64,000 nucleotides of DNA from Sepioteuthis lessoniana (GCA_963585895.1 OY757921.1:56262081-56326080); one strand, 5' to 3'. Counted from the first letter of the stretch, positions 12,293-23,650 are shown. Made by a program: numbers and translations. Notes: generated from the sequence alone by a model not told the origin.

Positions 12293-12354
<62 letters not shown>
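12293..12354 (+). repeat. (GT)n-(TA)n microsatellite
   Basis: Short GT run, then about 26 TA units. Confidence 0.95.
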
Positions 12355-12358
<4 letters not shown>

Positions 12359-12359
12359 A

Positions 12360-12960
12360 TCAGTATTTTATTTTGTATCAGTTAACACACATTTTTACAA
12401 AATATGTAAGTGATTGTTTTTCTATATATTCTGATTAACTTATTTCATTTTTTGTAAATCCATTTATTTGGGCGTTAAACATAAATATCATACGATTGTT
12501 TGTTTGTTTTTCGTATTGTTTTTTGCTTTTTTTACAATTAATTGTCGAACGGGAATTTATTGCTATCCGATGTAAATAAAAATGATGCCGAAGAATGGTT
12601 CTAACTAAACTAGAATCCAATTGATTTTATTTATTCATTTATTTATTTATTTATTCTGTATATATGGTTTCAATTAGTCTCGTGATGCCTCATAGATCTG
12701 GGCTAACATCAGAGCGCAGGTCTGGATAAAGTTAAATGGCTAACTGGCTGTTGCCTCAGCAGCAAGTTTTAGGGGTTTTTTTTATCCACTTGAATAATGT
12801 TCTCTAATGGAAGGGCGAGAGCCAGTACAGTTAAGCACCAATGTTGTCTGAGGAGTTGCAAAAGTTAACTCAAAGGCGACTTTAGGAGTCTAAATTTCTG
12901 AGATGAAGCTTATTCTAAGTGATAAAAAGTTCAGGTATTACATGCCTAGTTTTGAATTCA
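12360..12960. other. Unassigned stretch
   Basis: A (TTTA)n run lies at about 12628-12653. The rest (about 12680-12950) is moderately GC-richer sequence I cannot assign. Confidence 0.5.
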
Positions 12961-12964
12961 GAAT

Positions 12965-13195
12965 TTTTCTTTGTTTAATGCCATAGCATCCTTCATGGGT
13001 TATTTATTACCAAAGCCATCCTTGTAGAACAATAGTGGTATTATAACTGGGGGTGGGGATAAGAGGTTCATGCTTTTTCCAAAGGACATTAGTCCAAAAG
13101 TTAACGTGATAAAGCGACTGAAATTCGAACTCGCTTTCTACGATGTCGCAGTCCAGAACGTTAGCCTGAGATTGATATACAGATATGATCAATCT
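12965..13195 (-). repeat. SINE-C copy
   Basis: TTTAATGCCATAGCATCC at the left is the tail module complement. The central words follow, then the complement of the B-box (AAATTCGAACTCGC) near 13122. Confidence 0.75.
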
Positions 13196-13481
13196 GAGCA
13201 AGCTTGCTAGATAGATAGATAGATAAATTTGTAAGAGAGTTTTTCTCTTGTGAATAAAGGATTTTTTAGCTCTGACAACAAAATTAGAGGTTCATATTTC
13301 AGAAGGGTGACTCCGAACTTGTTATCGATCTTAATATCTCTCAAAATTCATTCCTAGGCCGTGGTCACTAATCTTTCTGTGCATTTGTACTTAAATATAA
13401 GTGTATGCACACTCAAATATACATGAGTGTTTAATGGAATGAAAGCCTAAAATGCACCTCGACAAGCAGGCAATTCCCCCT

Positions 13482-13482
13482 T

Positions 13483-13510
<28 letters not shown>
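13482..13510 (+). repeat. (CA)n microsatellite
   Basis: About 14 CA units. Confidence 0.95.
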
Positions 13511-13513
<3 letters not shown>

Positions 13514-13559
13514 GTGGTGGTGGGTGGTTACACACATTTAAATATTGCCAGTGTCGACT

Positions 13560-14689
13560 TTTAAGTCGTTTTATGAAAGTGTATCAATTTGCATAATTTT
13601 GCCAGACGTTTTTTCTCTATTGAAATATCTCCTGAAATCAACACCGAACCAAATCTCATTAACAGAAATCTGCACAAGTAATTGCTGACGCCATCACATA
13701 CCTTGATTAGTGTTTGACATAGTTATAGTTATTTACGCTTGGTGAGATCTAGTTTTGCATCTCTGCTCACCGATGAACATTCGAGACATTTTACGATGTA
13801 TACCGAACAGTGACGGACGCTTTACGCAAATACATGCATACATACACATACATACATACACATATATATCTGTGTGTGCGTATGCATGTGTGTATGTTTG
13901 TGCGCGTGCGAACAATCTTTTCTGCAGACACTTCAAATCAACCAGTTCATTCTCTAGCTTCCTATCTAAAATACTTTTAGAATTTACCACGGATCTAATT
14001 GCAGAAGCAATACATTGTAAAGTCAAAATGGCCATTTTACTTTTGAATAAATAACTACAGACAAAGAATTAGTTCTATGGATTACAACAAACTAATACTT
14101 GTGGTACAACATTTCTGCTCAAACGGCCATGATTTTAGCAGAGATGCCAAGTTCTCCATCATAGAAAAAATTTTAAAACACACTGGATAGTATCACGGTG
14201 ATAACATAAAAACAAGAAAGTAAATGAATAAAACCTCTCCACTGATTCCTAGTGACTTTAACATCAAACTAAACCATTCTCAAAACACCACTTTGTAAAA
14301 AAAAAGTGAAGAAATATGAGTTGACAGATAAATGACTAAATAAACAAATGTCTAAGCTACGGCTAATTTTAAACAAAAACCCTGTCTGTGCTTGAGAAAT
14401 ATATTTCAACTGGAAAGCTCCCTGATTGGTGCCTACAACAAAGATCATAAAATGGTCAGTTGAAGACGGATACCAAAAAATAATTTTAATTCAACAAATT
14501 AATTTGCTACGTCACTTGTTCATTTTTTGTCACTTCTTTTATGGAATATCAACTCCTTCAAAAACTCTTTTTTAAAAATTTATAGGCAAAAAACATTTTT
14601 CTTGGCGATGAACTTTTGTCGAAACTTGTTGAAAACATCTACAAAATAAATAACTTCAAAAAAGTATTCCTTTTTGTCTCCACCTTTCT

Positions 14690-14690
<1 letters not shown>
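13560..14690. other. Unassigned stretch
   Basis: A CATA/TGTG-rich imperfect palindromic tract at about 13830-13910 explains overlapping open frames on both strands. No gene is supported. Confidence 0.5.

Positions 14691-14692
<2 letters not shown>

Positions 14693-14748
<56 letters not shown>
14693..14748 (+). repeat. (CT)n microsatellite
   Basis: About 27 CT units, read as an RERERE open frame on the minus strand. Confidence 0.95.
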
Positions 14749-14749
<1 letters not shown>

Positions 14750-15004
14750 ATATATAGATATATATAAAGTTAAGGATATTTACCAGTAGAACAACAACTT
14801 GGGCACTATTCACTTTCCGTTAAGAAGATGCCTTCTGAGCATTTCCCGTTGGAAATTTTCGGAAGTAGGGCGGGGAAGGTAGGAAGAAAAAATACCTTCC
14901 ATTATTACAAAATATATCAATATTTAGTGATAAATTGATCCTAGGATATAGAGTAGCACCTGCTAAGTACACTAAATTGCTGCGAGAAATAATTTATCTT
15001 AGGT

Positions 15005-15072
15005 TATATATATATATATATATATATATAACCCTCATCATCATCAAGTCATGCTACTGAGAGGGATTTATT

Positions 15073-15123
<51 letters not shown>
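15005..15123 (+). repeat. (TA)n and (CT)n microsatellites
   Basis: (TA)n at about 15005-15030 and (CT)n at about 15077-15123, separated by unique sequence. Confidence 0.95.
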
Positions 15124-15126
<3 letters not shown>

Positions 15127-15189
15127 CATATCAGCCATCTTTCACACAGAAGTGATGTAAGTCTTTAATGGTTATTCAACCCTGGCAGG

Positions 15190-16115
15190 TCAATATGTAG
15201 AAGACTATCGAAAAACGTCACTTATGAGTTTATCCTTACTTCTCCAGCATTTCCCCGTATATCTTGTTCCTCTAATTTGGATGGTTTGCGAGATAAGAAG
15301 CAAGTTACCGTAAAACTGCTGTTTTGTCGGGTGCAGCTTCCAGGAATTTTTTAAAACAGCCAGCAGCATTCATGTGTAGTTCCCATTTATTTATTTCTCA
15401 ATGCATTTCGTTACAATTCATGTGGTGCATCCATACAGTAGTACTAAAGCTTGGAAGAAATTTCGTTTTTATCTTATTAGAAAAGTCAGATTTACAAATG
15501 ATTGATAACCTGAAAACAGGTTTTTGACTCCAAGCTATGCTGTAAACATTTGGCTTACGCAGGTATATTTGCGAAAAGTGCTAGAACATCTGCGTAGTAT
15601 GTATCAATAATAGTTTCTACGAGATATAGAATGCTTCTTGCTTTTTTTTAGTATGAGAGCATTTTCTTTCATTGGATCTATTGACGTTCGTAAATAAGCC
15701 CATGATCAGAATCTAAAACGTTGTGGATCGATTTCTCCGAAAACCGTTTTGATTTTTCCTTAGAATTTTCTCAACTTAAGGTCGGATACGATTGAGAAGC
15801 AGGACATGATATACCTTAGCAACTATAATAGTAAGAGTTATGCCTCTAAAGTAAAACCGCTTTTCTTCGAGAAGGGTAAGATGCAGCCTTTCATCCATTT
15901 CTCTATTTTGTTCTGTTTTGACACTGAATAAATTAAGAAGAATCTCGTCAAATTTCCTTGTCTTTCATACTTCAGGCGGTATTTCGAGTCCCGAAGCTTT
16001 TCTGCTTTTAATTTTTTCAGGACTTCATCAAGTTCTTCCTTTGTAAATTGTCTTAGTTTGACGTCTAGTTGGCCATTAATAATTTCTATTGTAGGTTTAT
16101 ATATAATTTTAATAA
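15190..16115 (-). pseudogene. RTE-type LINE, older internally deleted copy
   Basis: On the minus strand, 16110-15838 encodes IINGQLDVKLRQFTKEELDE followed by a KQNKIEKWMKGCILPF block, the RT N-terminal region of an RTE-type LINE. 15835-15690 matches the next RT block at nucleotide level (compare 17700-17860). 15190-15540 is a diverged copy of the C-terminal part seen at 16550-16800, including GTGCATCCATACAGTAGTA. The palm segment between them is missing and there are many stops, so it is inactive. It sits next to and in the same orientation as the younger copy at 16530-19250. Confidence 0.8.
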
Positions 16116-16559
16116 AAGAAACCGAACAAATACCAATGCACAGAAACTTAAGAAAGCCCCCCCCCAAAAAAAAATAACTAAAACATACCAAAAAGAACTA
16201 AAACGCATTCAAGACCAAATCCATAAAATCAGAAATTCGGTATAAGATTGAAGTTAACAAGAAGGAAAATCCTCTCGAGAGCAAAAGTAAAAGATGCCAA
16301 CCAAGAAGAAAGAGTTAAAAATGGAAAGAACATTTCAAGAATTTGCTTGGAAATTCTCCTGAAATCAATCCAATAAGGGGATTTTCTCCGAAGAAACTCT
16401 GCATTATTTGGAATTGATTTATAGCAAAAGTGATTTGTTTTGAAGCCAATCAAACAAAATGTCCCAGTCTTGAACAGATATCAGTCATTAAATTTTAGGT
16501 GGTTTTGAAGTACAAGCAATGTGAAACCATATGTGGGGGTCCATAGGAGTACATCACTT

Positions 16560-18105
16560 ATAAGCTCGTCCCTGCTTCTCCAGCAGTGTCCTGCATGTCT
16601 GGTTCGTCTAACTTGGATAGTTTTCGTGAGGGGAGGCAGGTGGCCGTATAGTTGGTGCCTTGTGGGGTGTTCAATATTGCTCGCAACATTCTTGTGTAAT
16701 TGCCGTCTAGCATCTTCTCCAGCTGTTTAGTTAGCGTCGAAGTAGTGCATCCATACAGCAGTATCGATACAACTGCTGCTTGGAAGAAACTGCGTTTCAT
16801 TTTATCGGTCAGGTCTGATTTCCATATGATCGCTAGCCTATCGATAGCTATCCATGCCTTCGTTAACCGTGTGTCGATGTCTTTTTCGGTTGATGAGACA
16901 CTGCTTCCTAGGTAGGTGAACTTGTCGACTAGTTTCAGAGAGCTTCCGTCTAGTGTGGATGGTTTGGTTTGGTTTCTTTGTTTAATGGCATAGCAACTTT
17001 TGTAAGGTTATTTAATGCCAAAGCCATTCTTCTAGAAGAACAGTATTTAACCCATAGCTGGGAGGATAAGTGGGTTCATACCTTTCCCAAGGGTATTTGC
17101 CCGAAAGTGAACGTAATAGCGCAACTGGAGTTCGAACTCGCTTACTACGATTCCGCAATCCATCGCTTTAACCATTACACCCCGAGGACACCCCCCCGTC
17201 TAGTGTGGAGATGTCACTTGTTTGATTATAGCACATATATTCCGTTTTGTGTGCATTGACATGGAGGCCAATGCCTATGTTTCGGCTTGGTTGGGTGTAT
17301 TTGCCAGAATCGCTATGTCATCGGCGTAGTCGGCGTCGGTAATTGTTTTTGCGGGGTACCTGCTACTTCTTTTCTTTGTCAGCTCGAAGCCGTTCTCTTT
17401 GATTTTATCAATCGATATTCACACACGTAGTCTAGACAGATGATAAAGAGGTATGGGGCTAGCGTGTCCCCTTATAGTACTCCTGCTACTATGTCAAAGT
17501 ATTCTGTGTCTCTATCTGGTGAACGTACTTTCACTTTGGTGTTTCTATAGAGAATCGTTATTGCTGCTACGGTTTCTTTTGGTAGGCCATGTGCTAGTAG
17601 GATTTGTTCCATCTTCCCTTTGTGAATGGAATCGAAGGCCTTGGTAAAGTCGACAAATAGTAATGTCGTCAGTAGGTTTTTTTGTCCGTACGCCTTCAAG
17701 GATTCTACGGATGGTCAATATTTGTGAGGTCGTGGATCTATTTCTTCGGGAGTCATTTTGGTTTTTCCTAAAGAAGTTGTCGATTTTGGGTTCTATGCGG
17801 TTTCGTAGTAGGGCATTGTAGATATTGGCTGCTATGGATGTAAGTGTTATACTTCGGTAGTTCTTGGCTAATCCGAGGGAAGGGGAGGATGCATTTCGGG
17901 CATTTGTGTGTGTTGGGTTCTTCCGATAGCTTTTGGAGGCTGTTTTCACATGTGCATGTTTTTCTCTCACCGCTAACGTTTCCCATGGGACTCTATATTT
18001 AGTTCTAAGTTTTGTTGGAATACACTCCGCTACCGCCTCGTCATATTCGTCATTTGGGGTACCCTTTTCTGTCTTCTCTTGTAAAGTCTCGAATCTGTTT
18101 TTCAA
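16560..18105 (-). pseudogene. Reverse transcriptase domain of the RTE LINE
   Basis: Motif A is present as FVDFTKAFDSI (about 17675-17645). A stop follows IVAGVL near 17470. Motif C is ADYADD, the YADD lying at 17317-17328. The thumb and C-terminal part includes AAVVSILLYGCTT and LDGNYTRMLRAILN. A frameshift near 16675 moves the frame to one reading GHLPPLTKTIQVRRTRHAGH. Another frameshift separates the blocks around 17700-17870 (ILTIRRILEG versus NYRSITLTSIAANIYNALL). The SINE at 16960-17195 splits the segment after motif C. Confidence 0.85.
16946..17209 (-). repeat. SINE-C inserted in the LINE, with 14-bp target duplication
   Basis: The 14-bp sequence CCGTCTAGTGTGGA occurs at 16946-16959 and 17196-17209, directly flanking about 236 bp of SINE-C. 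The SINE reads on the minus strand: tRNA-like head with GGTGTAATGGTTA and B-box GAGTTCGAACTCC, central block CAAATACCCTTGGGAAAGG, tail module (GGCATTAAATAACC ... GCTATGCCATTAAA) and a (AAACC)n end. This is the clearest retroposition event in the window. Confidence 0.93.
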
Positions 18106-18150
18106 TTCTAATACATATTTATATCTTATATCTCTGTTGTTGAGAAGGGC

Positions 18151-18960
18151 CTAGTCATAGTGTTTGGTGGTCACTGTTCGGTGGCGTTTTTTCTTAGGCT
18201 TAGTCGTATTTTTGCCGTGACTATTCGGTGATCGGTGGACACCCCCGAAAGAGGAGTATGCCTCGCAATTCATTGCGCTATTTTTCCATTTCTTGTTTAT
18301 AAAGGCGTGGTCTATCTGTGCTTTACTATTGCTCGTGTATGTGTAGGTCCATAATTTTCCTTCCCTTTTTTGATAGTTTCTATTGAGGTATGTTAATCTA
18401 TTTTCTATCATGAAATCTGTTAGATGTTGTCCATTCCTATTTGACGTATTGTGTAAGTTGTATATGTTGTTTCCTTTTTTCCCGATTTGGGCATTCATAT
18501 CTCCGCTAATGACTAGCATGTTGTGTTTCGGAATGCTACGCACTAGAGGGGATAGCTCATCGTAGAAGACGACAAGTTCAGTTTCTTCACCAACATTCGT
18601 AGGGCTGTAGTAGTAGATGATTGTTGCTCTGGGGTTGCCATTAAACGTAGCTGCCATCATCCTAGGTTGTATTCTCTCAATGCTATTAAGTGTTTTTAAC
18701 GCTCTTGGTCCTATACGCGTTCCTATCCCTCCTACTGTGGCATTGACAGAGTTTTTCCATGCTGATACAGTGGCAAGTGTCCATCCATTGCCAGTTTCGT
18801 GATATTTGATATCTTCGGTGTGCGTGTATCTGTGTTCTTGTATGCATATTATGTCTATCTAATGTTCTACGGCTGATGTAGTCAGCTCTGGTAGTTGACC
18901 TATTCTATTTAAGGTTCTAACGTTAAATGTCGCTATTTGTATTGTTTGTTTACATTTTAG
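18151..18960 (-). pseudogene. APE-type endonuclease domain of the RTE LINE
   Basis: This nicks target DNA to prime reverse transcription. Minus-strand reading shows ATFNVRTLNRIGQLPEL at the N-terminal edge, then IDIICIQEHRY carrying the metal-binding Glu, a segment ending in SGDMNAQIGK (Asp/Asn catalytic motif), and AQIDHAFINKKW near the C-terminal end. These are the conserved exonuclease-endonuclease-phosphatase motifs. A stop interrupts the frame just before IDIICIQ, near 18862. The segment from 18660 to 18151 is open. Confidence 0.85.
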
Positions 18961-19443
18961 TAGTTTTGGTGTTTGAGCTCTGTAGCTGATTTTTCGAACA
19001 CTGAGGCCAGGGCTCCAACCACAGCAGGACGTGCCCCTTTTTTACCCGCGCGAAGAGCGATGCAGTTTATGTATGTGGTTTGAGTGTGGGTCATGGTTAT
19101 CTTTCGATGGATGTTTTTATTCTAATCTATAGAAGCCACTGTTATAGATGAGCAGCAGTAGTTTCCCGATCGAACTGACGATCCTGGGCGTTAAGCTGCA
19201 AAACTCACACGTCCAGGACCAGGTTAGGCATTGCGTTTGGCCGTCAATGGGTTAATTCAAATGCCTTTACGTCCATCATGCTACTTCCCATGTGTACGTA
19301 GAAAGAGAGAAAAGGGGGGTGCTTTCATTTCCCTTAGGTTTTAGCTTAGTTAAAGTCCGGGACTAATGTATATTAGTAAGAGTTTTTGGTATATTTTCAC
19401 CTGTCTTCTGATTCTGGCCCTAACATGAGATTTTTTTTTTAGT

Positions 19444-19962
19444 GGCATTGGGACTTTTACTTAGGCTGTTTTGTTCTTTTGTTTTCTTCTAAACTACTAT
19501 GGGGGTGGGGAAGCTGTGAGAATTCTAAGCTATTAGAAAAGATTCAAAGTCATTTGCCGTATACACATTTGACCAGAGTCATATATTCAATTTGGATATA
19601 CGTTAAAAGTGTCTTTACATTTAAAACACTAGTTCAAGTAGCATTTTACAAAGAATAAAACAACATACAATTTTGTAAAATTTTCGGCATTTTAAATTAG
19701 TAGGACTTAAAGACATTATACTAACCAGTATTGAAACTTAAATTTTCTGGTGGCACAAGCGAGTTCTTCATCTCTCCATTTCTGCTTAACTGTTTAGTTA
19801 CTAATGAATTTAAATATAATTTGGGAAGGTCTACTACTTGAGGAGGGGGACACTAGTTATTTCGTAATTTTTTAGCAGGGTTTGTTTGGGGGGATGGCAT
19901 TGGGACTTTAACTTAGGCTGTTTTGTTTTTTTGGTTTTCTTCTAAACTACTATGGGGGGGAG
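19444..19962 (+). repeat. Pair of about 67-bp direct repeats
   Basis: 19444-19510 and 19896-19962 share GGCATTGGGACTTT(T/A)ACTTAGGCTGTTTTGTT and continue through TCTAAACTACTATGGGGG with few differences. The offset is 452 bp. The second copy runs into a (TA)n at 19968-20009. I do not recognise the element. Confidence 0.75.
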
Positions 19963-19964
19963 CT

Positions 19965-19967
<3 letters not shown>

Positions 19968-20009
<42 letters not shown>
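19968..20009 (+). repeat. (TA)n microsatellite
   Basis: About 20 TA units. Confidence 0.95.
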
Positions 20010-20012
<3 letters not shown>

Positions 20013-20019
20013 ACAACGT

Positions 20020-20620
20020 AACGAATTATTAACGAGGGGATAATTTTCTATTTTATCCAAAAACTCTAATTTGGAATTAACAAAATTTTCACTGGATGAT
20101 GGCAGTAATATGGGTGTGCTGTATTAGAATTGTAAGATTCTGCAAAATTATTCGGAAACTATGATCATTTACCTCATCTATGTAAATTACAACTGTTCTA
20201 AATTATTAGTGCGGTGTAATTAAAACTCATACAAAAAAGAAAATAAGGGTTTAATTGTTTCATTTATTGATTGATATGGATACATACAGTAAGCAACATG
20301 AAATAAATAAAAAAATCAACAAATAGAGTTGAAAAATGATAGTGAAGCTGGTTCATAAGGGATATGTGATCTTTTTATTGACATGACTTGGACAAGGTGC
20401 TGATCCATAGAATGTCAATTTCTGGATCTTCTATGAAGTAATTCCACGTGATACATTCACTATTGTTGGATTCAAGTCCTCCCTCCTTCGAAATTGGCGT
20501 CCATTCTCGTAAACAAGTCGCTTTAGAATGGCCCACAAGTTTTCGATAGGATTTAAATTTGGAGAATTGGCCGGCTAGTCTATCTTCCGAGGTCCTTGAA
20601 AGTCTAATTGTTGCCGGTAC
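20020..20620. other. Unassigned stretch
   Basis: 20470-20600 contains phrases such as AGTTTTCGATAGGATTTAAA and GGAGAATTGGCCGG that recall the complement of a Tc1-type transposase (NP...ENLW and similar blocks), but too little is readable for a firm call. Confidence 0.3.
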
Positions 20621-20624
20621 TACG

Positions 20625-20626
20625 TA

Positions 20627-20677
<51 letters not shown>

Positions 20678-20680
20678 TAG
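20625..20680 (+). repeat. (TTA)n, 3' tail of the adjacent LINE
   Basis: About 18 TTA units lie exactly at the 3' end of the minus-strand LINE that begins at 20684, as expected for a LINE with an (AAT)n-type tail. Confidence 0.85.
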
Positions 20681-20683
20681 TCT

Positions 20684-21399
20684 TTGAGAGATTTTTTTAC
20701 ATCAGCGTTAGTAGATGGTTTTCCACTGAAGTTTAATGACAGCAAGTTTCCTCAAGTTTCCAGGACTCTTCTCAGTATCCTGGCCGATCTCAGTAATGTA
20801 GTAGTTTGGATGGTCTCCACTCGTCCTCTTATTTCCAAGTCCTCCTGTCCCTTGAATAATTGTTCGGTGACTGTACCAAGAATACCAATTACAATTGGTC
20901 TAAACGTCACTTTCATGTTCCACAATTTTTTTCAATTCCCAAGCAAGTTCGAGGTATTTATCTTTCTTTTCATTTTCTTTCATTACTCTTTGGTCCGAAG
21001 GAACTGCAAAGTTTACAATTTTGCAAGTTGTCTTTTTTTGGTTGATTATTATAAGGTCTGGTCGTCTGGCAGAGATTAGACGATCTGTTTGTATGTAAAA
21101 ATTCCATAGTAGATTGTGTGTCTCATTTTCCAGTACAGAATCTGGGTTGTGCATATACTATTTGTTCGTATGATCAAATTTCAATTTCTTAAACAGTTCC
21201 CAGTGGATCACCTTGTTCACCCAGTCGTCTCTAGTCTTATACTTTTTTCTGTGCTAATTTGCTGCATTCGCTTATTATGTGATTAATCGTTTCGTCTCTA
21301 TCACCACACAACGTACATTTGCTTTTTTGCGTCTTATCTATTCCTGTTTTGATATGATTAGTTCATATGGCGTTGTTTTGTGCTGCTAGCACATCACTC
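20684..21399 (-). pseudogene. Restriction-like-endonuclease LINE, C-terminal part
   Basis: Minus strand, in order: a zinc knuckle CTLCGDRDETINHIISEC (about 21315-21260); ENETHNLLWNFYIQTD; ISARRPDLIIINQKK followed by CKIVNFAV, the PD-(D/E)xK-type nuclease core; DKYLELAWELKK; and a final block with RGRVETIQTT and ARILRRVLET, ending near the (TTA)n tail. A CCHC-type knuckle followed by a PD...(D/N) nuclease at the C-terminus is the hallmark of R2/R4/NeSL-like LINEs, which cut their target with this domain. The catalytic-region Asp usually in IVDF is Asn here. A stop after VLET and frameshifts near 21230 mark it as dead. Confidence 0.85.
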
Positions 21400-21404
21400 T
21401 ATAA

Positions 21405-22682
21405 GACCTGGGCCTAACTAGTAAAACAACAACCTTTATGCAAAATTTGACTTTATTTATCAACATAGAGACTATGTGATGCACTGATTCCAACACTTCT
21501 CAAACAATTCGATGCCTTTTTGTTGAACAATTTGTTTTTCACCACAAAATACGCCTCAGTTTCCAATATCACTTTTTTATTGGAGCCAGATCTTTTGAGG
21601 TCTGCAAACAGCCAGTAGCCTCTGGGGCCATATCGAGAGAATAGGGTGGGTACGGAAGCAATTCTAAGTGCAATTCATATAGTTTTGCTATCATTGCGAT
21701 CGACTTGTGACACGGTGCATTGTCTTGGTGAGAGAGCACATTTTCTTCTTCATTTGTAGCCATTTTTGGCGATTTCTTCCTTTAAACGCACCAATAATGC
21801 TATATAATATTCACGATCGATGGTTCTTCCTTTTTCAAGGTAATCGATGAACAAAATACGGAGGCCAAAACCTTGCCTGCTGATATTTGCGTCTTTGGTT
21901 GATTTGGACGGCTTTCACCTGCTGCTATCCACTCAGCTGACTGCCGATTTGACTCTGGAGTGAAGTAGTGGATCCATGTTTCATCCATTGTCACATTTTT
22001 TGCAAAAACCTCTTTTTTTAGCGTTGAAATAGATGCAAACAACGCTTTGAATTGTTGACGCGTTGTTGTTTTTGATCGACTATGAGTAAATGCGACACCC
22101 ACTTTGAATACAGCTTTCTCATCGACAAATATTCATACAAAATGGTATATACACTGCCTTCTGATATCTTCATCTCCTCTATTATCTCATGCAACTTTGC
22201 TTGAACAGTATTTTTCTCATCAGAAAGCAATGCGTTATCAACACACGAAATTCAGATTTTTCCATTGTTTTGAAAATTTGCTAAAGTTGGTGACCGTAGT
22301 CGAGAGTGACCCGAAAGCTCCCTTTTCTACTAGACTTAGGTGTATGGGGAGGTGGGCGCAACTTTTTTCCCTGAATTTCTCCTCTTTACCCTTGATCCGT
22401 ACATTATAATGCTGAGTGCTAAACAAAGAGGCATCAAGTACCATTTTTTCAGTCTTTGGTATGACGACCTGAGATTGAACCCTGGTGTCCCGATCCATTG
22501 GCGGACACTTAGCACATTAGAGCAACGGACCGGTCAACAGAAGCTTCACTTTAATTACTGTAATTTGTAAACTAATAATCCGATTGGGTTCAAATTTTGA
22601 CACGTGCCATTTGAAGGTGAGTACTTTTAAAATCATATGGTTTTTTTTATTGGTAGAGCTATCTATAAGTCAGGCCCAGTAT
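21405..22682 (-). mobile_element. Decayed mariner with terminal inverted repeats
   Basis: Terminal sequences ACCTGGGCCTAACT (21406-21419) and the complement of AGTCAGGCCCAGTA (22669-22682) form matching inverted ends. Minus-strand protein starts at the ATG complement 22263-22265 with MEKSEFRVLI, then jumps to KISEGSVYTILYEYLSMRKL. That means part of the N-terminal DNA-binding region is deleted. First catalytic Asp: VTMDETWIHYF. Second: LSHQDNAPCHKS. The third, expected after (D)LAPS, is lost through an indel after YSLDMAP near 21630. The C-terminus continues as TEAYFVVKNKLFNKK. A SINE-D copy sits in its 5' region. Confidence 0.88.
22266..22525 (-). repeat. SINE-D inside the mariner
   Basis: The complement contains a tRNA-like head (B-box GGTTCAATCTC) and the body found at 38932-39187 and 53362-53625: ACTTGATGCC, then GGTAAAGAGG, then GGGAGCTTTCGGGTCACTC. 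It begins a few bases upstream of the mariner start codon. Confidence 0.85.
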
Positions 22683-22689
22683 TTACTGA

Positions 22690-23090
22690 ATGATGTGTTA
22701 TAAGGAGAGATCCAGTTTCTGTATTACGGTTTTCCTTTCTTAGCCACGTCCATGTTTTCTCGAGTGAGACGTTGCTTATTAGTCGCTTGAAACGTCCTTA
22801 GAGTTGTTTTTCTTGCCATTTTTGTTTTCTGGTTATTGTCGTTCTTTTGATCCACGCTTTGTCAGTTTTTTTGGTGACTGTAAGCAGTCTTTCTCTGCAC
22901 TTTTGTATGTAATCTTCAAGCCGTTATATTGGTACGTCAACGCTATCTTCAGTGCTGGCAAGTTCTCTTCCTCCTTCTTTTCTTCACACATATAGTCTAT
23001 CAATGTCATCTCTGGGATGTTGAACCTACACGGAATCATTATAAGTCCTTGCCTGTTTACTGGCATTTCAGGGTCATGATCTTGACTCGT
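22690..23090 (-). pseudogene. Restriction-like-endonuclease LINE, upstream part
   Basis: The LINE continues on the other side of the mariner. Minus-strand frames show a block starting MPVNRQGLIMIPCRFNIPE, then KNDN..TTLRTF, and in a shifted frame TWTWLRKE followed by ETGSLLI just before the mariner end. The same TWxWLRK block precedes the AAQNNAI and zinc-knuckle blocks in complete relatives, which here lie beyond the mariner at 21399. It encodes the region between the RT and nuclease domains. No RT core is visible upstream. Confidence 0.65.
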
Positions 23091-23099
23091 GCTAATTAA

Positions 23100-23650
23100 G
23101 GCATAGAGCTAGCGGGAACAACTTTGCTAATATTAATCCTTAAGGAAGGACTAATGCCTTCTGGTTCCTATTTTATATCTGGTTCCGGACACTATGTAAT
23201 ATATCCTTATTTGCAGGTTCTTGCAATCTAGAAGATTTTGGAATTTTACTTCAACTTGTCTATTCAAAGACACACCCGACAGAGTTTGAGACAGAATTTT
23301 TTTTCAAAAAATAAGGCATATAACGTGCTTTTTAAATTATTCACCTGGAAAAATAGACTTCAAATTAACAGATTCATCTTTTCATTTAAATTGCATATAA
23401 TGTTCAGCAAAGATTTTAAATTCGAAGACAAAATAAAATCTAACACATGCATTTAAAACAGTTTAGTTTAAAAAAAAAAAGACCAAGAATCTACTAACCT
23501 GAGTCTCTCTTCTTTCAAATCACAAGTCAATAAATTCCTTTTTTTTTTTTCTTTCTTTTTTTTCTTTTTTTTTTTTTTACTTTCGGAGCCTTTACCTGAC
23601 ACCTTTTGAGATAGGGGCGGTTTTAAGGATGGTAATTGAGTTTGGGGTTT
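23100..23650. other. Unassigned stretch
   Basis: Includes a pyrimidine tract of T with scattered C at about 23538-23578. No gene is supported. Confidence 0.5.

Larger units (their letters stand above)
16530..19250 (-). mobile_element. RTE-type LINE, nearly full-length but inactivated
   Basis: Reading the minus strand: a 5' untranslated part (about 19250-18965), an APE-type endonuclease (about 18960-18150), a linker, then a reverse transcriptase (about 18105-16560). The order endonuclease then RT in one frame region is that of RTE-clade non-LTR retrotransposons; the protein closely resembles copies known from octopus genomes that databases often mislabel craniofacial development protein 2-like. 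Stops, frameshifts and a SINE inserted at 16960 show it is dead. The 3' end stops soon after the (E/D)LISDVLLWTP block, so the 3' untranslated region appears lost. Confidence 0.88.

Noticed and set aside
20684-21079. 131-aa open frame on the + strand, the second longest in the region
   Set aside because: It is the antisense shadow of the LINE nuclease coding region on the minus strand.
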